From: Coleophoma eucalyptorum
Taxonomy: Eukaryota; Ascomycota; Leotiomycetes; Helotiales; Dermateaceae
Length of the DNA: 64,000 nt
NCBI GenBank assembly: GCA_026120035.1
Contig: JALRME010000004.1
Location: 1,550,001-1,614,000, forward strand
Reading direction: 5' to 3'
The notes below the pieces were generated by a model. The model was not told the origin of the DNA, did not search any database, and was given only the letters and a program-made list of their open reading frames with translations. A program made the translations under genes and the position numbers. Each line of letters opens with the position of its first letter. Within the stretch, counting starts at the first letter, position 1. Shown here piece after piece: positions 11,735-23,561 of this stretch.

Positions 11735-12306
11735 GACTTGCTCGGCGCCCTCGAAACAGATTGTGTTTTCTTCAAAAGGGTTTCGATGTTGCCTGGATTC
11801 TTTGATAGATATTGACAAGGCGCGCGGCGTGCCCGTTTGACCGAGGCACGTGAATGACAGGGTAGTAGTTGTGATTTGATGTGTCTAGAAAGAATATAAG
11901 TTGCTTCCCCTGCAGCCTAAGGGACTAGGACGATCCAAAGATGTTGGGAAATTCTCATAGTCAGAATTACAGGGGAGAGAGAAATGAAAGAGGGGATGGT
12001 AGAGTTCGATGTTCATAGTTTCCACCTTTTGGCATCACTTGCAATCGGAATATCTATGAGCCGAGGTAGACGATAATTGGCTCATTATCCACTTGCATTG
12101 TTAGGTCGGCTGGAACACTTGGATCTAGTACCCAGGGCTGACGACAGCAATTGTCTTCCACTCTCACACACGGCGCCTACCTAGTTTCGAGAATACATTG
12201 ATCATAGGAGGAGTATATAGAGCAACTTTGCTAGGGAACATCTCAAGAAGACTCGAAGCTCTAAGAACTACATCATATACCGCGCGATACCCTTGGAGAC
12301 AGAACC
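11735..12306. promoter_or_regulatory. divergent promoter region, RING/TRAF gene and SYN8
   Basis: 572 bp between two divergent start codons. Contains CACGTGA at 11847-11853, close upstream of the RING gene ATG. No other element called. Confidence 0.45.
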
Positions 12307-13199
12307 ATGGCAAACCCGAACCAGTACTTCCTGCTCGCAGACCATATAAAGTTGTCCTTGCTCGAACGACAAAGAGCAATATCACTGAATCTTGAACCAA
12401 CATCTCAAGATGGGCACATTTCACGATCGCTAGAATCACTCCGAGAAGGGCTGGAGAAAGTGACAGCAGAGCGAGAACGATTAGAGGCAGCCGGAGAGAC
12501 ATCGTAAGAACCCATTCGCATCGCGGACACATTCAGGACCAGGAAAATTCTAAATTATGGGCTAGAGCATCCCTCACGCTGCAGGAAACGGAACACACCC
12601 TCAAGCTCCAATATGAAGACCTGTCGTCGCAATTCCACGGCGTCCCAACTGATGCCGATATCCTCACACACCCGAACGACCCGGCACTGGCTGGTGATTT
12701 TGCACGAGCAACCCAGCGACCAAGCATAACATCTTCGTCATCTTTCAAAAAGTCCTCCCGCGGAAACCAGAATACAACCCCTTCCAAATCGGTACGGTTT
12801 TCGGATAACCCCTTATCTCAAGATGACGAAAACAGGGAGGCGCTCTTCCCATACCGAGATGAACCTTCGCCTGGTCCTCCGGACCAGTCACATATGGATA
12901 ATCAGCAAATCCACGCGTATCACTCACAAGTGATTGCGGATCAAGATGCGGCTTTGGATCGGTTGGGCGAGAGTATTGGTCGCCAGCGCGAGTTGACTAT
13001 CATGATCGGGGATGAATTGGATGAGCAAGTACAGATGCTAGACGAGGTTGATGGCCATGTTGATAGGCATCAGAACACCTTGAACCGAGCGAGAAAGAAT
13101 TTGGGGACTGTTGCTAGGAAGGCAAAGGATAATATGCAGATGACGATTATCCTCATTTTGATCATCGTTTTGGTCCTTTTGATCATTATTTTGAAATAG
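12307..13199 (+). CDS. SYN8: Syn8-type Qc-SNARE
   Basis: Exons 12307-12503 and 12566-13199, 276 residues; the ATG sits in an ACCATGG context. The N-terminal half is helical (DHIKLSLLERQRAISL..., coiled REGLEKVTAERERLE). Residues about 205-258 form a SNARE motif with the central Gln in DELDEQVQMLDEVDGHV. The protein ends with a tail anchor of about 19 hydrophobic residues (MTIILILIIVLVLLIIILK) and essentially no lumenal tail, as expected for an endosomal/prevacuolar Qc-SNARE. The acceptor at 12565 (GGGCTAG) was chosen because it is the one that keeps the frame; nearer CAG acceptors do not. Confidence 0.85.
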
Positions 13200-13737
13200 A
13201 TTCGGGATCTCGTCCGTTCCAGCACAGATATTGCATGTTAGCTTTCAGGGAGAGTACTGGTGTGGGCTTTCTATATACTGGGAGTTCTGGGGATTTGGGT
13301 TAGGTGTTGTGGAAACGGAGTTGGAGTACATTATTCTGTTCAAATGTCCAGCTTAAGTCCATCATTTCAGCCGGTTTCAAGACATAAAATTGTTATGCAT
13401 CATCAACATGGTCCCTACTATTGCAGCACGTAGACACGAAACAATATAGAATCATCAACTGCTGACTTTAGAGCTCACTTTGTTAAATAATCTGGAACGT
13501 GCTGGTGGAATTGGTCAAAAGTACATTCCATATAATACAGCGGTTAAAGACAAACGCATTTCCCTGCTCCTCCAAATGCTCACAACCCACTGCTTTGACT
13601 GGTGCCATGCCTACAAACAGAAATAGAAGATTAGCCTTTGCACTCTCGACCAAAAACAGCCTTCTTTCCCTCGCTCCTCATGCCCTTTCACCTGCTCTCC
13701 AGCCGGCCCAAAAAAATTAAATTTCAATCTTACCGAC
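13200..13737. other. intergenic, convergent 3' ends
   Basis: 3' flanks of SYN8 and of the small mitochondrial protein gene. Nothing recognised, apart from a possible further exon of the latter (see findings). Confidence 0.45.
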
Positions 13738-14181
13738 TTACTTATGTTTCTCATCCGCAGCCTTTGCGGTCTTCTTCTGCAACTCCTTGAGCCCTGCCTC
13801 CGAGTGATCCGCATGCTCATGGCGATCTGCCGCGACGGCCTCTTCCGAATCCGATGCCAGCTCGGGCTTCCAGTGGCCCTTGCCGGATTTCTGCTTGCTG
13901 AGACTATCTTCCTTGTGGGTTTCGTTCTTGAGTTGCTGCTCAGGGTGGTCTTGATTCACGAGAGCGGGGACATTAGCCTTTTGAATCTTGGATAGGGAAG
14001 GAAGGGTTAGAATGGGAGAAATGATTGACTAGGGGAGAAGGAACGGGAGAGGAGAAAACGTACCACGATCGCTCTCCTTCAATGCCAGAGCGCGAGAGGT
14101 GCTAAATGGCCGAGCTGTGCAGAATGCTGGTCGTGCAGCAGCAGCGAAGCGGGATGTTGAGGTTCGGAGTAAGAACGACAT
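13738..14181 (-). CDS. small mitochondrial protein of unknown function
   Basis: Exons 14064-14181 and 13738-13949, 109 residues. Exon 1 is a textbook mitochondrial presequence (MSFLLRTSTSRFAAAARPAF...RPFSTSRALALKESDR, Arg/Ser/Ala, no acids until the end). Exon 2 starts DHPEQQLKNETHKED and is highly charged (SLSKQKSGKGHWKPELASDS, later HADHSEAGLKELQKKTAK), likely disordered or helical. The acceptor at 13950 gives the DRDHPE junction; acceptors further upstream would meet a stop. I recall similar short fungal proteins but know no function. The TAA stop is embedded in AAGTAAGT, so an extra 3' exon cannot be excluded. Confidence 0.7.
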
Positions 14182-15682
14182 TTTGAATGCTGGAACAGTG
14201 CTGGTTAGTATATATATCATTCATTCAAAGTATCGCCGTTGCAATTGCTATACTCCTGAGAAGCCCCTCGTGGCTGAGGTGTGACGTCCAACTTTGTGGG
14301 GAGTGGAGAGTCCTTACATGTGAAGTTGGTACTTGGCACAGGGTACTTGGAGTGAATAGGGTGAAATTGAGAGGAATTGAAGGGTCTAGGAAGGGTCTTT
14401 GGAGACTCAAGAGAAGATGGATATGAAGGAGCAAACAAAAGAGGCAAGAAAAGGCCAATTCAAATTCCAAGCTCGTAGTTGGGTAGTTCACTCATAGGAG
14501 TCTACTCCTTCGCCCTCGGTAAACATACTGCCATGTTACGTCATGGATCCAACTTAAGTTATCAGCATCTACAGCAATCAGGTGACTGAGAGCGCTGCTG
14601 GTTCTGGTCTGGTTTGGTCAATAACACGCTTTGGCTGAAGGGAGATTGGACGAAGTGGGAAGCTAGGTCTTTTAGAGGACTGCTTTATTGGTATCATATT
14701 TCCTGATGCAATCACTTCACAGAAATCAGAAACTCAAGGTATAACTTTGATACAGTAGAATTTTGAGAGCCAGGAGGCCTATGCAAAGAATCATCAACAC
14801 CATGACTGCCCCAGATACGGAGCCAAACCATGAAAGAAGGATATCAACTAGACAAAAGAGAGTCCATGATCATTTCCAGCAAATATGCGAATCCCCCAAC
14901 CCCAAGAACTCTTGTGTGTGAGCAAAGAAAGGTAATTAAATCGAAAACCGCTTTAGCAAAAGACCAAACAAAACAGGATGTACCAAAACCCAGTCATCCC
15001 CAGATGCCCATATTCTTTGCATTCATCATCAAGTCGCCGCAAATGATGACTTTGTAAAACGCAACCAACGCAACACAAATGCACCCGCCAGATCACCCGC
15101 TTTAAAACCAGTAACCAAAGCGCTTCGATTGACCAACACCGACGACAAACAAGCCCGCAGAAACGCAAGAACTCGTTCGTACATAAAGAGTAGCGAAGCA
15201 GCCGTTGTTGACACCTACACCCATCCCGCTGAAAAAGAAAATCGAGAAAATCTTTGTCCGTCCATATACCCAAAAGGAAAACACCGAAAAGCCCATCGTT
15301 CTATGAGATGTATCTTTTTTTTCGTAGACCATAAGAAGTCGCCGCTTCTGTCCCACCCTTAAAAACAAATGGCAGCCAAACACCAACGCAGTCAAAATGC
15401 AAGCGCGCTCAAATTCAAACCATCATGATGGAGAAAACACCATATCCATTATTTTGCAAAATAAGGTATCGATATCGTTAGGTTCTGCAGCCGTCTAACT
15501 CAAAGAATTGTGTGGGTATCTTTTTGTACAGAAGATTCGTTGAGGTTGTTGATGTGCCGTAACCCAAGTCACCGATTCCCGGAAATGGGGACCCGCCAAG
15601 ATGAAGGATGAAAAGAATGCGTAGAACAATCAGTGCGAAAGATGGTAGACTGAAGCTGCTGAAGGACAGAAGCGAAACTAGT
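14182..15682. other. 1.5 kb intergenic
   Basis: Promoter of the small mitochondrial gene plus the 3' flank of the next minus-strand gene. Short open frames here have no domains or codon structure I trust. Confidence 0.5.
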
Positions 15683-16237
15683 TTACCATCTACGACCGAG
15701 AGCTTGCATCCTGGCGGGGGAGACCGATTGAGGTGGACTCGACATTCGGATGCCGGTGCTTGGGTTAACGATGGGAATCGCATTACGGATACGGGTAGCA
15801 GCGGGTTGATGCAGCTTCAGCGACTGTGGCTGGCTCTGATAGGCTGAGGTTATATATGGATTGGAGTTGGAGTTGAGTGAAAAGCCGGAGGAGGGTGACA
15901 CTTGGGTGGATTGCGGTGAAGCTTCGGGAGAGTTGCTAGAAAGCGATGAACGGTCCGAGGACGATGAGTGAATTGAGACCAGGTCGACCTCGGACAGGAG
16001 GTTTGGGCAGAACTCTAAGTCATCATCGAGGTCGAATGAGCGACCGGCTTCAAAACGTTGACGGAAAGTGACGAGTGCGGCGGCCTCTTCGTCCTTTCGC
16101 ACACTTCGGAATTGTTTGTGAGCATTTTGCGACAGACGAGGAGCCCTACGACCGCGGCCAGTGTGGTGTGGTGCTGTTGGCTGGGCAGAGACAGCAGCAG
16201 GGTGTTGGTGACTGTTGTAGTGGTAGTACGAAGACAT
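15683..16237 (-). CDS. hypothetical protein, conserved-looking fungal family
   Basis: Single exon, 184 residues, ATG at 16237. N-terminus SSYYHYNSHQHPAAV, then a basic segment GRGRRAPRLSQNAHKQFRSV, then the striking block FRQRFEAGRSFDLDDDLEFC followed by PNLLSEVDLVSIHSSSSDRS, then a Ser/Pro/Asn-rich stretch and a C-terminal NAIPIVNPSTGIRM motif. I recognise this architecture as recurring in Pezizomycotina proteins without an assigned function. The acidic FDLDDDLEF block and following Ser cluster look like a docking or phosphorylation module; no enzyme or membrane features. Lies downstream of an unusually large gene-free region. Confidence 0.75.
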   Translation of the reverse strand: MSSYYHYNSHQHPAAVSAQPTAPHHTGRGRRAPRLSQNAHKQFRSVRKDEEAAALVTFRQRFEAGRSFDLDDDLEFCPNLLSEVDLVSIHSSSSDRSSLSSNSPEASPQSTQVSPSSGFSLNSNSNPYITSAYQSQPQSLKLHQPAATRIRNAIPIVNPSTGIRMSSPPQSVSPARMQALGRRW

Positions 16238-19200
16238 TATCGGCTCATCTATTGGCGTCTGGAGATGGACTGAGGAGGGACGAGGGATGTTTGTTGATGG
16301 GGGTTCAACTTGTTGAGGAAGGATTGTGCGACCAGAGAGAAAGCGAAAACGGGATTAAATCGTCGACGAGGGAGTAACTGTCGGATAATGTAAAGGCAGG
16401 CAGAGGTGGAATATGATGTACTTGAGAATCGTAGTGGGAGGTACGGAGTAGACTTGAGCTGAGGGACTGATGATAAGAGGTGTGAAATGGGATGTCCGCA
16501 CGAAAGAAAGGAAAGGCGATGGGGGGGTTGGACCACTCGAGAGAGTTCAGCGGCTAGAACGCATATGGAAGTAGTGGGACGCTTGCGCTTGCGATTTCGC
16601 TAAATTCGCCACTAGCGACCAAATCATCAGCAAAGTGAGGAGGGATGAGAGACATTCAGGACATTCCATCAATTGCTGGAGAAACACAGGATTCCTCGGG
16701 ATTCTGGACGAAGGATATGGGGGGGGAACCAGCAAGGCTCTACATCTCCCTGATGTTCGATTCTACCATTATATTGGAGTATATCCCAAGTCTTTGGAGC
16801 CTTTCGAGTATCGAGAGTACCGTGATCAGATGGAGTGGCCCGCTCTCGCCGCTCGAACCCTGACTCGATTGCGAGAGGGTGGCAAAAAAAGGCACTTAAG
16901 GCTGGAGCTCATACCCACACCACGCCGGCTGGCTGCCCACAGCACCGCGCAGCGCAGGGCAGGGCAAGAAGGCACAGGTAGGGTAAGCCGCCGCTCGATC
17001 GAGCCAACAGCGGCAACAACAACAAGCAGCCAGCACCAAACAGGCCCCTCGAGATGGGGGGGAGGAGCTGCTGGCCTGTCTTAGGCTCTGTTTCGGCCTT
17101 CGGGTATTCCCTTGCAGCACCAGAACCAGCACCTCCGCCAGCACCGGACAGGCCCAGGTCCAGGACACTTCGAGTACCTCCAGTACCTTTCGACTACTGT
17201 CCACCGTACAGACATCCAACGCCATCGTCGCCCACCGTCGCATGAACTGAGCCATTCCCACACTCCACCTTCCATGTTCATCATCCCTTCTTTAGCAGCC
17301 GCCAGCCACATTCGTGAACAGCAGACAAGCAGGCACACAGCCTTCTTGCATTGAAATTTCTGGCCCCTTCTCGAAAGCAATCACGGCAGATCGTCATTGT
17401 CATAATCTTCTGGGGTGCGCAGTTTATTACTGCTCAGTTATTACTGCATCACAACACAGCCCAGCCCAGCCCGATCCAGTCTCCCCCCCCCCCCCCAGCT
17501 GTCCACTCACTTCTCTTCATTTCATCCCATCAGATCTCCGCCCTTAGCATTTCCCCGATGCTCACCTGCTTGTCCATCCCCTCCCAGCAGCGCATGCAGT
17601 AGTGTGCCGTAGCCCGTAGCCCGTAGTCCGCACCGTGCTTGCATGCTTGCATGCTGCCACAGCACCATTCCATTGTTCCAGCCAAGCTCTAGCTCCCTAG
17701 CACCACTGCCACACCGCTGTTTTCTCCTACGGACTCAACCGCCGCAAGAGCAGCAAAATTCAGCGACGGTTTCACAGCGGCCCTGTGAGTGGATGGAGGG
17801 GTTGGACGCTTCCTGTGACACGTTTGGGGTACCTTGATACCTGCATGCCACGTGCTGATGCTTGCCTCTGGGTATCTCGACCTGCTGTATCATAAGAAAA
17901 AAAGGGCAGCATAATGGTGGTTGTCGGATGGCCTAACAGGCCGCATGCCCTCCGGTAGCTCCATCGCCCATTCCTTGAACGAGCAGACTGGCAGAGTGAA
18001 GATCCATAAGACGGCAAGCATTAAATATGGTATCGAAATAGCAGGTGATCTCCCCCAGGCGCTTCCGTCCCAGCGCCTACAAGCACTACGCCCCACGCAC
18101 CACGTACCACACACCAACGCACCCAGCACTCAGCACCACCAGCTTTCCATTGAACTTAGAATTGTTGGATGGACTGAGTGGCTGGTTTCGTTCAACGCCT
18201 CGCGATGCAGTAATCTTGAGATGCTGCAACGTTTAATCTTTAATCCGAATATCCCTCCAGACGCCAAGGTTTAAGCTTTACCTTTCTGGCTGTTTCACCT
18301 TGATTGTTTCTCGCCATAGGGCTCTGACGCCCTCTACTTGTGACGAAGTTTGAAACTTCCTCCGGCGATGACTAGCTGCTCCCTGCAGTCGTGAGATTCC
18401 TCCGACACACTCACCTACAGCTCATCGAGTATTTGGTGATTCCCTCTCTCTACGGTATTGCTCTCACTGCCGGCCACCTGAATTAGATTGCTGTTGCCCT
18501 TTTGGAGGTGCACAGTTGCACAAGAAAATTGTGTACGACTGGTAAGTAAGATATTGGTTTGGGCAATGATTCTATGAGACTTTGAGGCTTTATAACTTGC
18601 TGTTTCTATGAACAAATTCCATACATGGAATATCGTCGTCGCTAGGTGTCGTCGCTAATAGAGCTTCGAACATGGCAACGCTCTTTCCAATCACTTTGCT
18701 TGTGCTCTTTGAATCGTGATGCCATATCTATCTCCAAAAAGTATCAATACACGTCGCGGCCTGTGACTTCTAAAAAGAGTTCCAACTTGATCTTGCTCTT
18801 GCTCTAGTCTCTTTTAAAGTTATAGACAGTTTTCTGCAGAAAGCTGGCACCAAGTAAATCCGCCTTCTTTGACCCAGTTGTTCGACCAATACTATCTCCA
18901 ATCCATCTACAAGCGAGCACATGCTTCGCTCAACTCTCACTCATTGGAGGCACTTACCACTTGTAAAGTCACTCCAGCATGCTCCACCATACTCTGACCG
19001 ACGTTTCCATTGGGCACACACGCCGGACTTGTTCGTAGCCTTCACAGCTGGACTCTTGCACCTTGAAGCTGTCATCAATGGTCATACAATGCCATAGAAC
19101 CTAAGTGCAACAACAATGTAGGGTCTAGATACCCTTTCGAACATACTCCATGTCTATAACTTCATTCCGGATTTTCCAAACGATGGCTTACGGTACCGAA

Positions 19201-19515
19201 AACTCCCCGTTCACGGACTTGTGTACTTGACCTATAGATGATGGTGTACAATATCAGCCAAAATGTTGATCAGAAAGAGTACAGCCAACAAGTAACTATC
19301 GAAGCGTCGTCCATGCTCTAGTCAGCCTGAAATTCCTCGACAACCGTTATGCCCTGAGCGTCCCAAGCCTTTTTTTTAAGACTGAGAAGGGTCTGCTGGT
19401 AGGAAAGTAGATATCTCTTTTACTTTCACTAAACTTCCGCCGTTCGCACCTAGCTTTTCGCTCATCGACTTCATGGATTCCGGGTTCCGAGAGCGATAGT
19501 TTTCCCGTGAGCACA
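16238..19515. other. 3.3 kb gene-free region
   Basis: Lies between the start of the unknown 184-residue protein and the stop of SSN8, both minus strand. No supported coding sequence on either strand. Contains a 14-C run (17483-17496) and short tandem repeats at 17606-17655. A long leader or distal control region of the 184-residue gene, or a noncoding transcript, is plausible. Confidence 0.5.
17483..17655. repeat. poly-C run and short tandem repeats
   Basis: 14 consecutive C at 17483-17496; a 7-nt unit CCCGTAG repeated three times (first copy degenerate) at 17606-17626; and an 8-nt unit TGCTTGCA/TGCTTGCA/TGC at 17636-17655. Confidence 0.7.
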
Positions 19516-20543
19516 TCATTTATCTAATCCACGAGCCTTGACAAATCGATTGATTTGCTCACGTGTGTGTTTCTCATTGTACTGCTCTTGAAACTCATAG
19601 AACGAGATCATTTCTTGAGTACAGTTGACAATTCCTTCGATATCGATATTGGATTCAGCCAACCAATTCGCCAACTTTTGTACCTTCGTTCTAGGCCCGC
19701 CCTGTCTGTCTCCATTTGCCGGTCTAGGTTGGCTTGCTGAGGTCAAGGCAGCTTGGGCTGCTGTGGCAATACTGCTTGCTGCGTTGCTGGCGGATTGGAT
19801 TCCGGTAGTATTAGGCCGCAGAACCAATGCCAGAAGAATTGCCATGATAGCAATTATGTGTGGCGCATACAGCAACGGTAGATCAGTCATATAGTGGTCG
19901 TTGATTATAGACCAAGCGAGCGCAGATTCCTCTTGAGTCAATGAGAAGATCCCTTGGAGGGAGGTCAGGGTCCTATACGGCTGGTGTACAATCATCTGAG
20001 AACTCATCTCAGAGATTAGGAAGAACTCGCATTCGCCAAGCTTCGATGTATCACTACTAAAGAAATCTGGTTTTAAAAGTCAGCACCGCAGTGCATGGAG
20101 ACGTAGAGGGTCTAATTACCTGGCCACAGAGTCCGGCCCTCGCTCACTACCAGTCTGATATGGTGCGGACATTCTTCCATCTTGCATGCCAGATATACTG
20201 CAGTTGCGATGACCAAATAAGGATTCGTTCGTCTGATCTCGACTTTGGTATAGAATCGCCGGAGATATAGCTGGGCAGTCGCCATAGCCTGCTGTCGAAC
20301 TCCGAGGCGTTTTCCAAGTCTTGCGATTTCTAGAGAAGTCTGGTTAGCGATGGTCAATAGCAGCACGTCGTGTTGCAACGTACGTTGGTTGAAGAAAAAG
20401 CTCAAATGCCTCAACTCTGGCAGAGGGTAGCCTTGCACGAGAGCCTGATCTTCCTCCTCGAGCTTCTGACGGATATTATCAAGTTGCTCTCTACTGAAAG
20501 TCCAGTATCTCCGTTGGGACGATTCCCAGTACGATGCTGCCAT
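19516..20543 (-). CDS. SSN8: cyclin C, Mediator kinase-module cyclin
   Basis: Exons 20384-20543, 20120-20329 and 19516-20066; 306 residues, starting [16 protein letters not shown] as usual for the family. Two cyclin folds: residues about 45-145 with [40 protein letters not shown] and [19 protein letters not shown], and a second beginning [16 protein letters not shown]. Pairs with Cdk8 (Ssn3) in the Mediator kinase module to phosphorylate the RNA polymerase II machinery; orthologues also leave the nucleus under stress. The introns (54 and 53 nt) restore exactly the conserved family sequence at both junctions. The C-terminus has a short Ala/Ser insert and ends in a helix ([13 protein letters not shown]). 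Confidence 0.92.
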
Positions 20544-21093
20544 GTTGATTGCTTCTAGAGTCTCGAGTTCCACGCTCTAAAGACAAGGCTATCTGGCTCG
20601 ACGGCGGATATCTGGTACTTTCCCCAAAAGAACTAGAACTAGAAGAGGCTTAAGCAAGTGTTCATAACCAGAAGCACATCATCCGGCGCCTATCAAGCTT
20701 CGGGCAAACAGTAAAGACCGGTATTTTTTTGGCACTGGGTGGTAGTAGGCGAGGTAGAGTTCGAGGCTCCGAGGAGAGATGGCAAGGCTGGCGAAGTTTG
20801 AATGATTAGAGTTCCGAGCCCATCAGGACGATAGCAAATCAGATTACTCCAAGTGACGTACGACCATCTGAGAGATCCCAGAACGCAATTCTCGCTTCGC
20901 GGGACGGAAAATGGACCCGTCTATCAGACTGGCTTCTCTGCAATTTGATAGAGCTTTGGTAGCACATGCAGCTCTGCCTTCGTTCATTCTATTCCAACTC
21001 ACAATGCGAAGTGATTCACATCGATGATAACCTTGAGACTCTCCCCGAGACGAGAATCAAGGCCGCCAGGCAAACCATGAAACGAGCGTCATC
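20544..21093. promoter_or_regulatory. divergent promoter region SSN8/SAL1
   Basis: 550 bp between divergent start codons of SSN8 and SAL1. A short upstream frame ATGAAACGAGCGTCATCATGA begins at 21077 and overlaps the SAL1 ATG (21094), which is out of frame with it; it could act as a small uORF. No other element called. Confidence 0.4.
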
Positions 21094-23561
21094 ATGAACC
21101 TTGTTTCCGACCTTACAATGGAGCTGCAAGAAAGCCAAAACTCGAGGGATGCAAGAATTGAGAAGCTATGGAGACAGCTGGACACCCAAAATAAGGGGAA
21201 ACTCGATGTGCACGGTCTGCGAAAAGGGTTGAAAAAGATTGACCACCGTCAGATTGCTTGGGTCTTGTAAGGTGCCACGGGCTAATACTGCTATAGCTCT
21301 GAAAAATGCGGACGATATGCTGAAGGATGTGATGAAGGCGGTTGATACAAATGGAGATGGCGTAATTCAATATGAAGGTGTGCCAGATCTGGTAGACTCG
21401 AAAGATATCGATGTATGCTTTATTTTGGGAGATGTGTTAGCTAATTTTATGTTATCAGAGTTTAGGGCTTTCGTCGAGCATACCGAGAAAGAGCTTTACA
21501 GTCTCTTCCGATCAATAGACCATGATCGTAATGGCAAGATTGACAAGAATGAACTACAAGCGGCATTCAAAAAAGCGGGACTTGCAGTACCTAGATCCAA
21601 ACTCGATCAGTTTTTCGAGGAAGTCGACATGAATAATGATGTATATTGTTACCGGCCCTAATATCGATATTTTTGCTGTACTGACTGTCTTTAATAGGGA
21701 TTTATCAGCTTTGACGAATGGAGGTAATCAATTCTTTCTTTTAAACGTCATGCTGAGTCAAATACTGCCTTACCAAATTTTGGATTTCGATCGAGCTTCA
21801 AGCCCGTACGGATAAGTGCAAAGCAGAAATAGAATCTACAGCTTCAATGTTGTGTTTTCTTTTGCTTCTGCGAAATACATGTCTCTAAGACATAGCATAG
21901 TGCTGCTATGTTCCGAGCTATCCTGCCAAAGGAGAATACTCCCTGGTTGAGGTTTTCTGTAATAACACTTAAGGAGTTTCCATCCTTGATTGAGGATCAT
22001 AATTTAGCTCCACAGCCACTTTCATTTTTCTCACCGGCGCATGCTTGCCCTTGAATCCACTCCATTAAACCTGGCTAACATGACACCGTAGAAACTTCCT
22101 ACTGTTCTTGCCCAACACTGCAAAACCGCTGACCGCAATTTTATCATATTACACGTCTGCAGTGTCTGTCAATGCTGAGGGAGACACCGCTATACGCGAA
22201 GAGACTCTTGAAGGTTTAGGTACTCCTCCATCTTTTTTACAAATCTTGTTTGGAGCTATCTTGAACATCGCGGCACCACCACGCAAAGCCTCGCCGCAGA
22301 CTGAATATCTTCCAACACAAGAACAATCAGTCAGGACAGTAGAGGAAGTTTCAACCCAACAATCAGAGTTATACGAGCAAGAGCAAGATCTTGCAGATGA
22401 TACAATGGCGCGAGAGGAGAATGAGACAAGTTCTCACAAGAAGTCGTGGCTGACATCAATTTTCCCCGATCCAGGCTACTTCGCCGCTGGCGGCCTTGCG
22501 GGAGTGATCAGCCGCACAGCTACTGCTCCGCTGGATCGTCTGAAGGTCTACTTAATCGCGAACACGGGTCCGCCCGCGGATACTATCGAGCTCGTGAAGA
22601 AAGGAGATGCAACCTCTGCCGCGAAAACTATCGGCAGGCCTCTCGTTAACGCCACAAAAGAACTCTGGAAGGCTGGAGGCATCAGAAGTCTTTTCGCTGG
22701 TCAGTATTTCCGCAACCTAAATTTGGACGTGCGTTCTGACATATCAAAGGCAACGGCCTGAACGTTCTCAAGGTTATGCCTGAATCCGCCATCAAGTTTG
22801 GCTCCTACGAAGCTGCGAAACGAGCATTGGCTAAGCTTGAGGGTCATGGTAACTCATCAAATATCAACAGCTACTCTCAATTCCTTGCAGGCGGTGCTGG
22901 CGGTGTGGTTTCTCAGTAAGTCTTTGTGCCTAATATGCCTCATGATCTAACCGTCCATAGACTATTTGTATATCCAATGGACACTCTTAAATTCCGGTAA
23001 GTCACACGGATATCATTATTCGTCACTCTCGCTGATCTCTCCAGGATGCAATGCGAGACAGTTGAAGGCGGATTACACGGCAACGCTTTGATTATAGCTA
23101 CGGCAAAAAAGATGCTTGCTCAAGGTGGCATCAGATCATCATACAGAGGTCTAACTATGGGACTAGTCGGCATGTTTCCGTACTCAGCAATCGACCTTGG
23201 AACTTTCGAGTTCTTGAAAGAGCAGCTTACCAAGAGAACTGCGAAACGGCTTGGCTGTCATGAAGAAGACGCATTACCTGGATCCTTTGCGACAGGGTGC
23301 ATCGGTGCATTTTCTGGTGCCTTTGGAGCATCAGTGGTCTATCCCATCAATCTTCTTCGGACAAGACTTCAAGCACAAGGAACGGTATTACATCCACCAA
23401 CATACAACGGTATCTGGGATGTCACACAAAAGACCATTAGCAAGGAAGGAATTAGAGGACTATTCAAGGGAATTACACCAAATCTCTTGAAAGTGGTTCC
23501 AGCGGTATCAATCACGTACGTAGTGTACGAAAACGCAAAGAAAGCGATGCATTTAAGATGA
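21094..23561 (+). CDS. SAL1: Ca-binding mitochondrial ATP-Mg/Pi carrier
   Basis: Eight exons: 21094-21247, 21297-21377, 21459-21640, 21698-21723, 22092-22699, 22750-22915, 22961-22996, 23045-23561; 589 residues. N-terminal regulatory domain with four EF-hands facing the intermembrane space. Loop 1 (DTQNKGKLDVHG) is degenerate, with Gly at the bidentate position; loops 2-4 (DTNGDGVIQYEE, DHDRNGKIDKNE, DMNNDGFISFDE) look intact. Linker of about 100 residues, then the six-helix carrier domain with PLDRLK, YPMDTLKF and YPINLLRTR signature motifs. Exchanges ATP-Mg for phosphate across the inner membrane when Ca rises (SCaMC/Sal1 family). The long intron (22 kb area, 368 nt) falls between EF-hand 4 and the linker, i.e. 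near the domain boundary. Divergent from SSN8; convergent with another carrier gene, PET8. Confidence 0.92.

Noticed and set aside
16635..17084. 149-codon plus-strand frame
   Set aside because: Low-complexity translation over GC-rich repeats; no domain.
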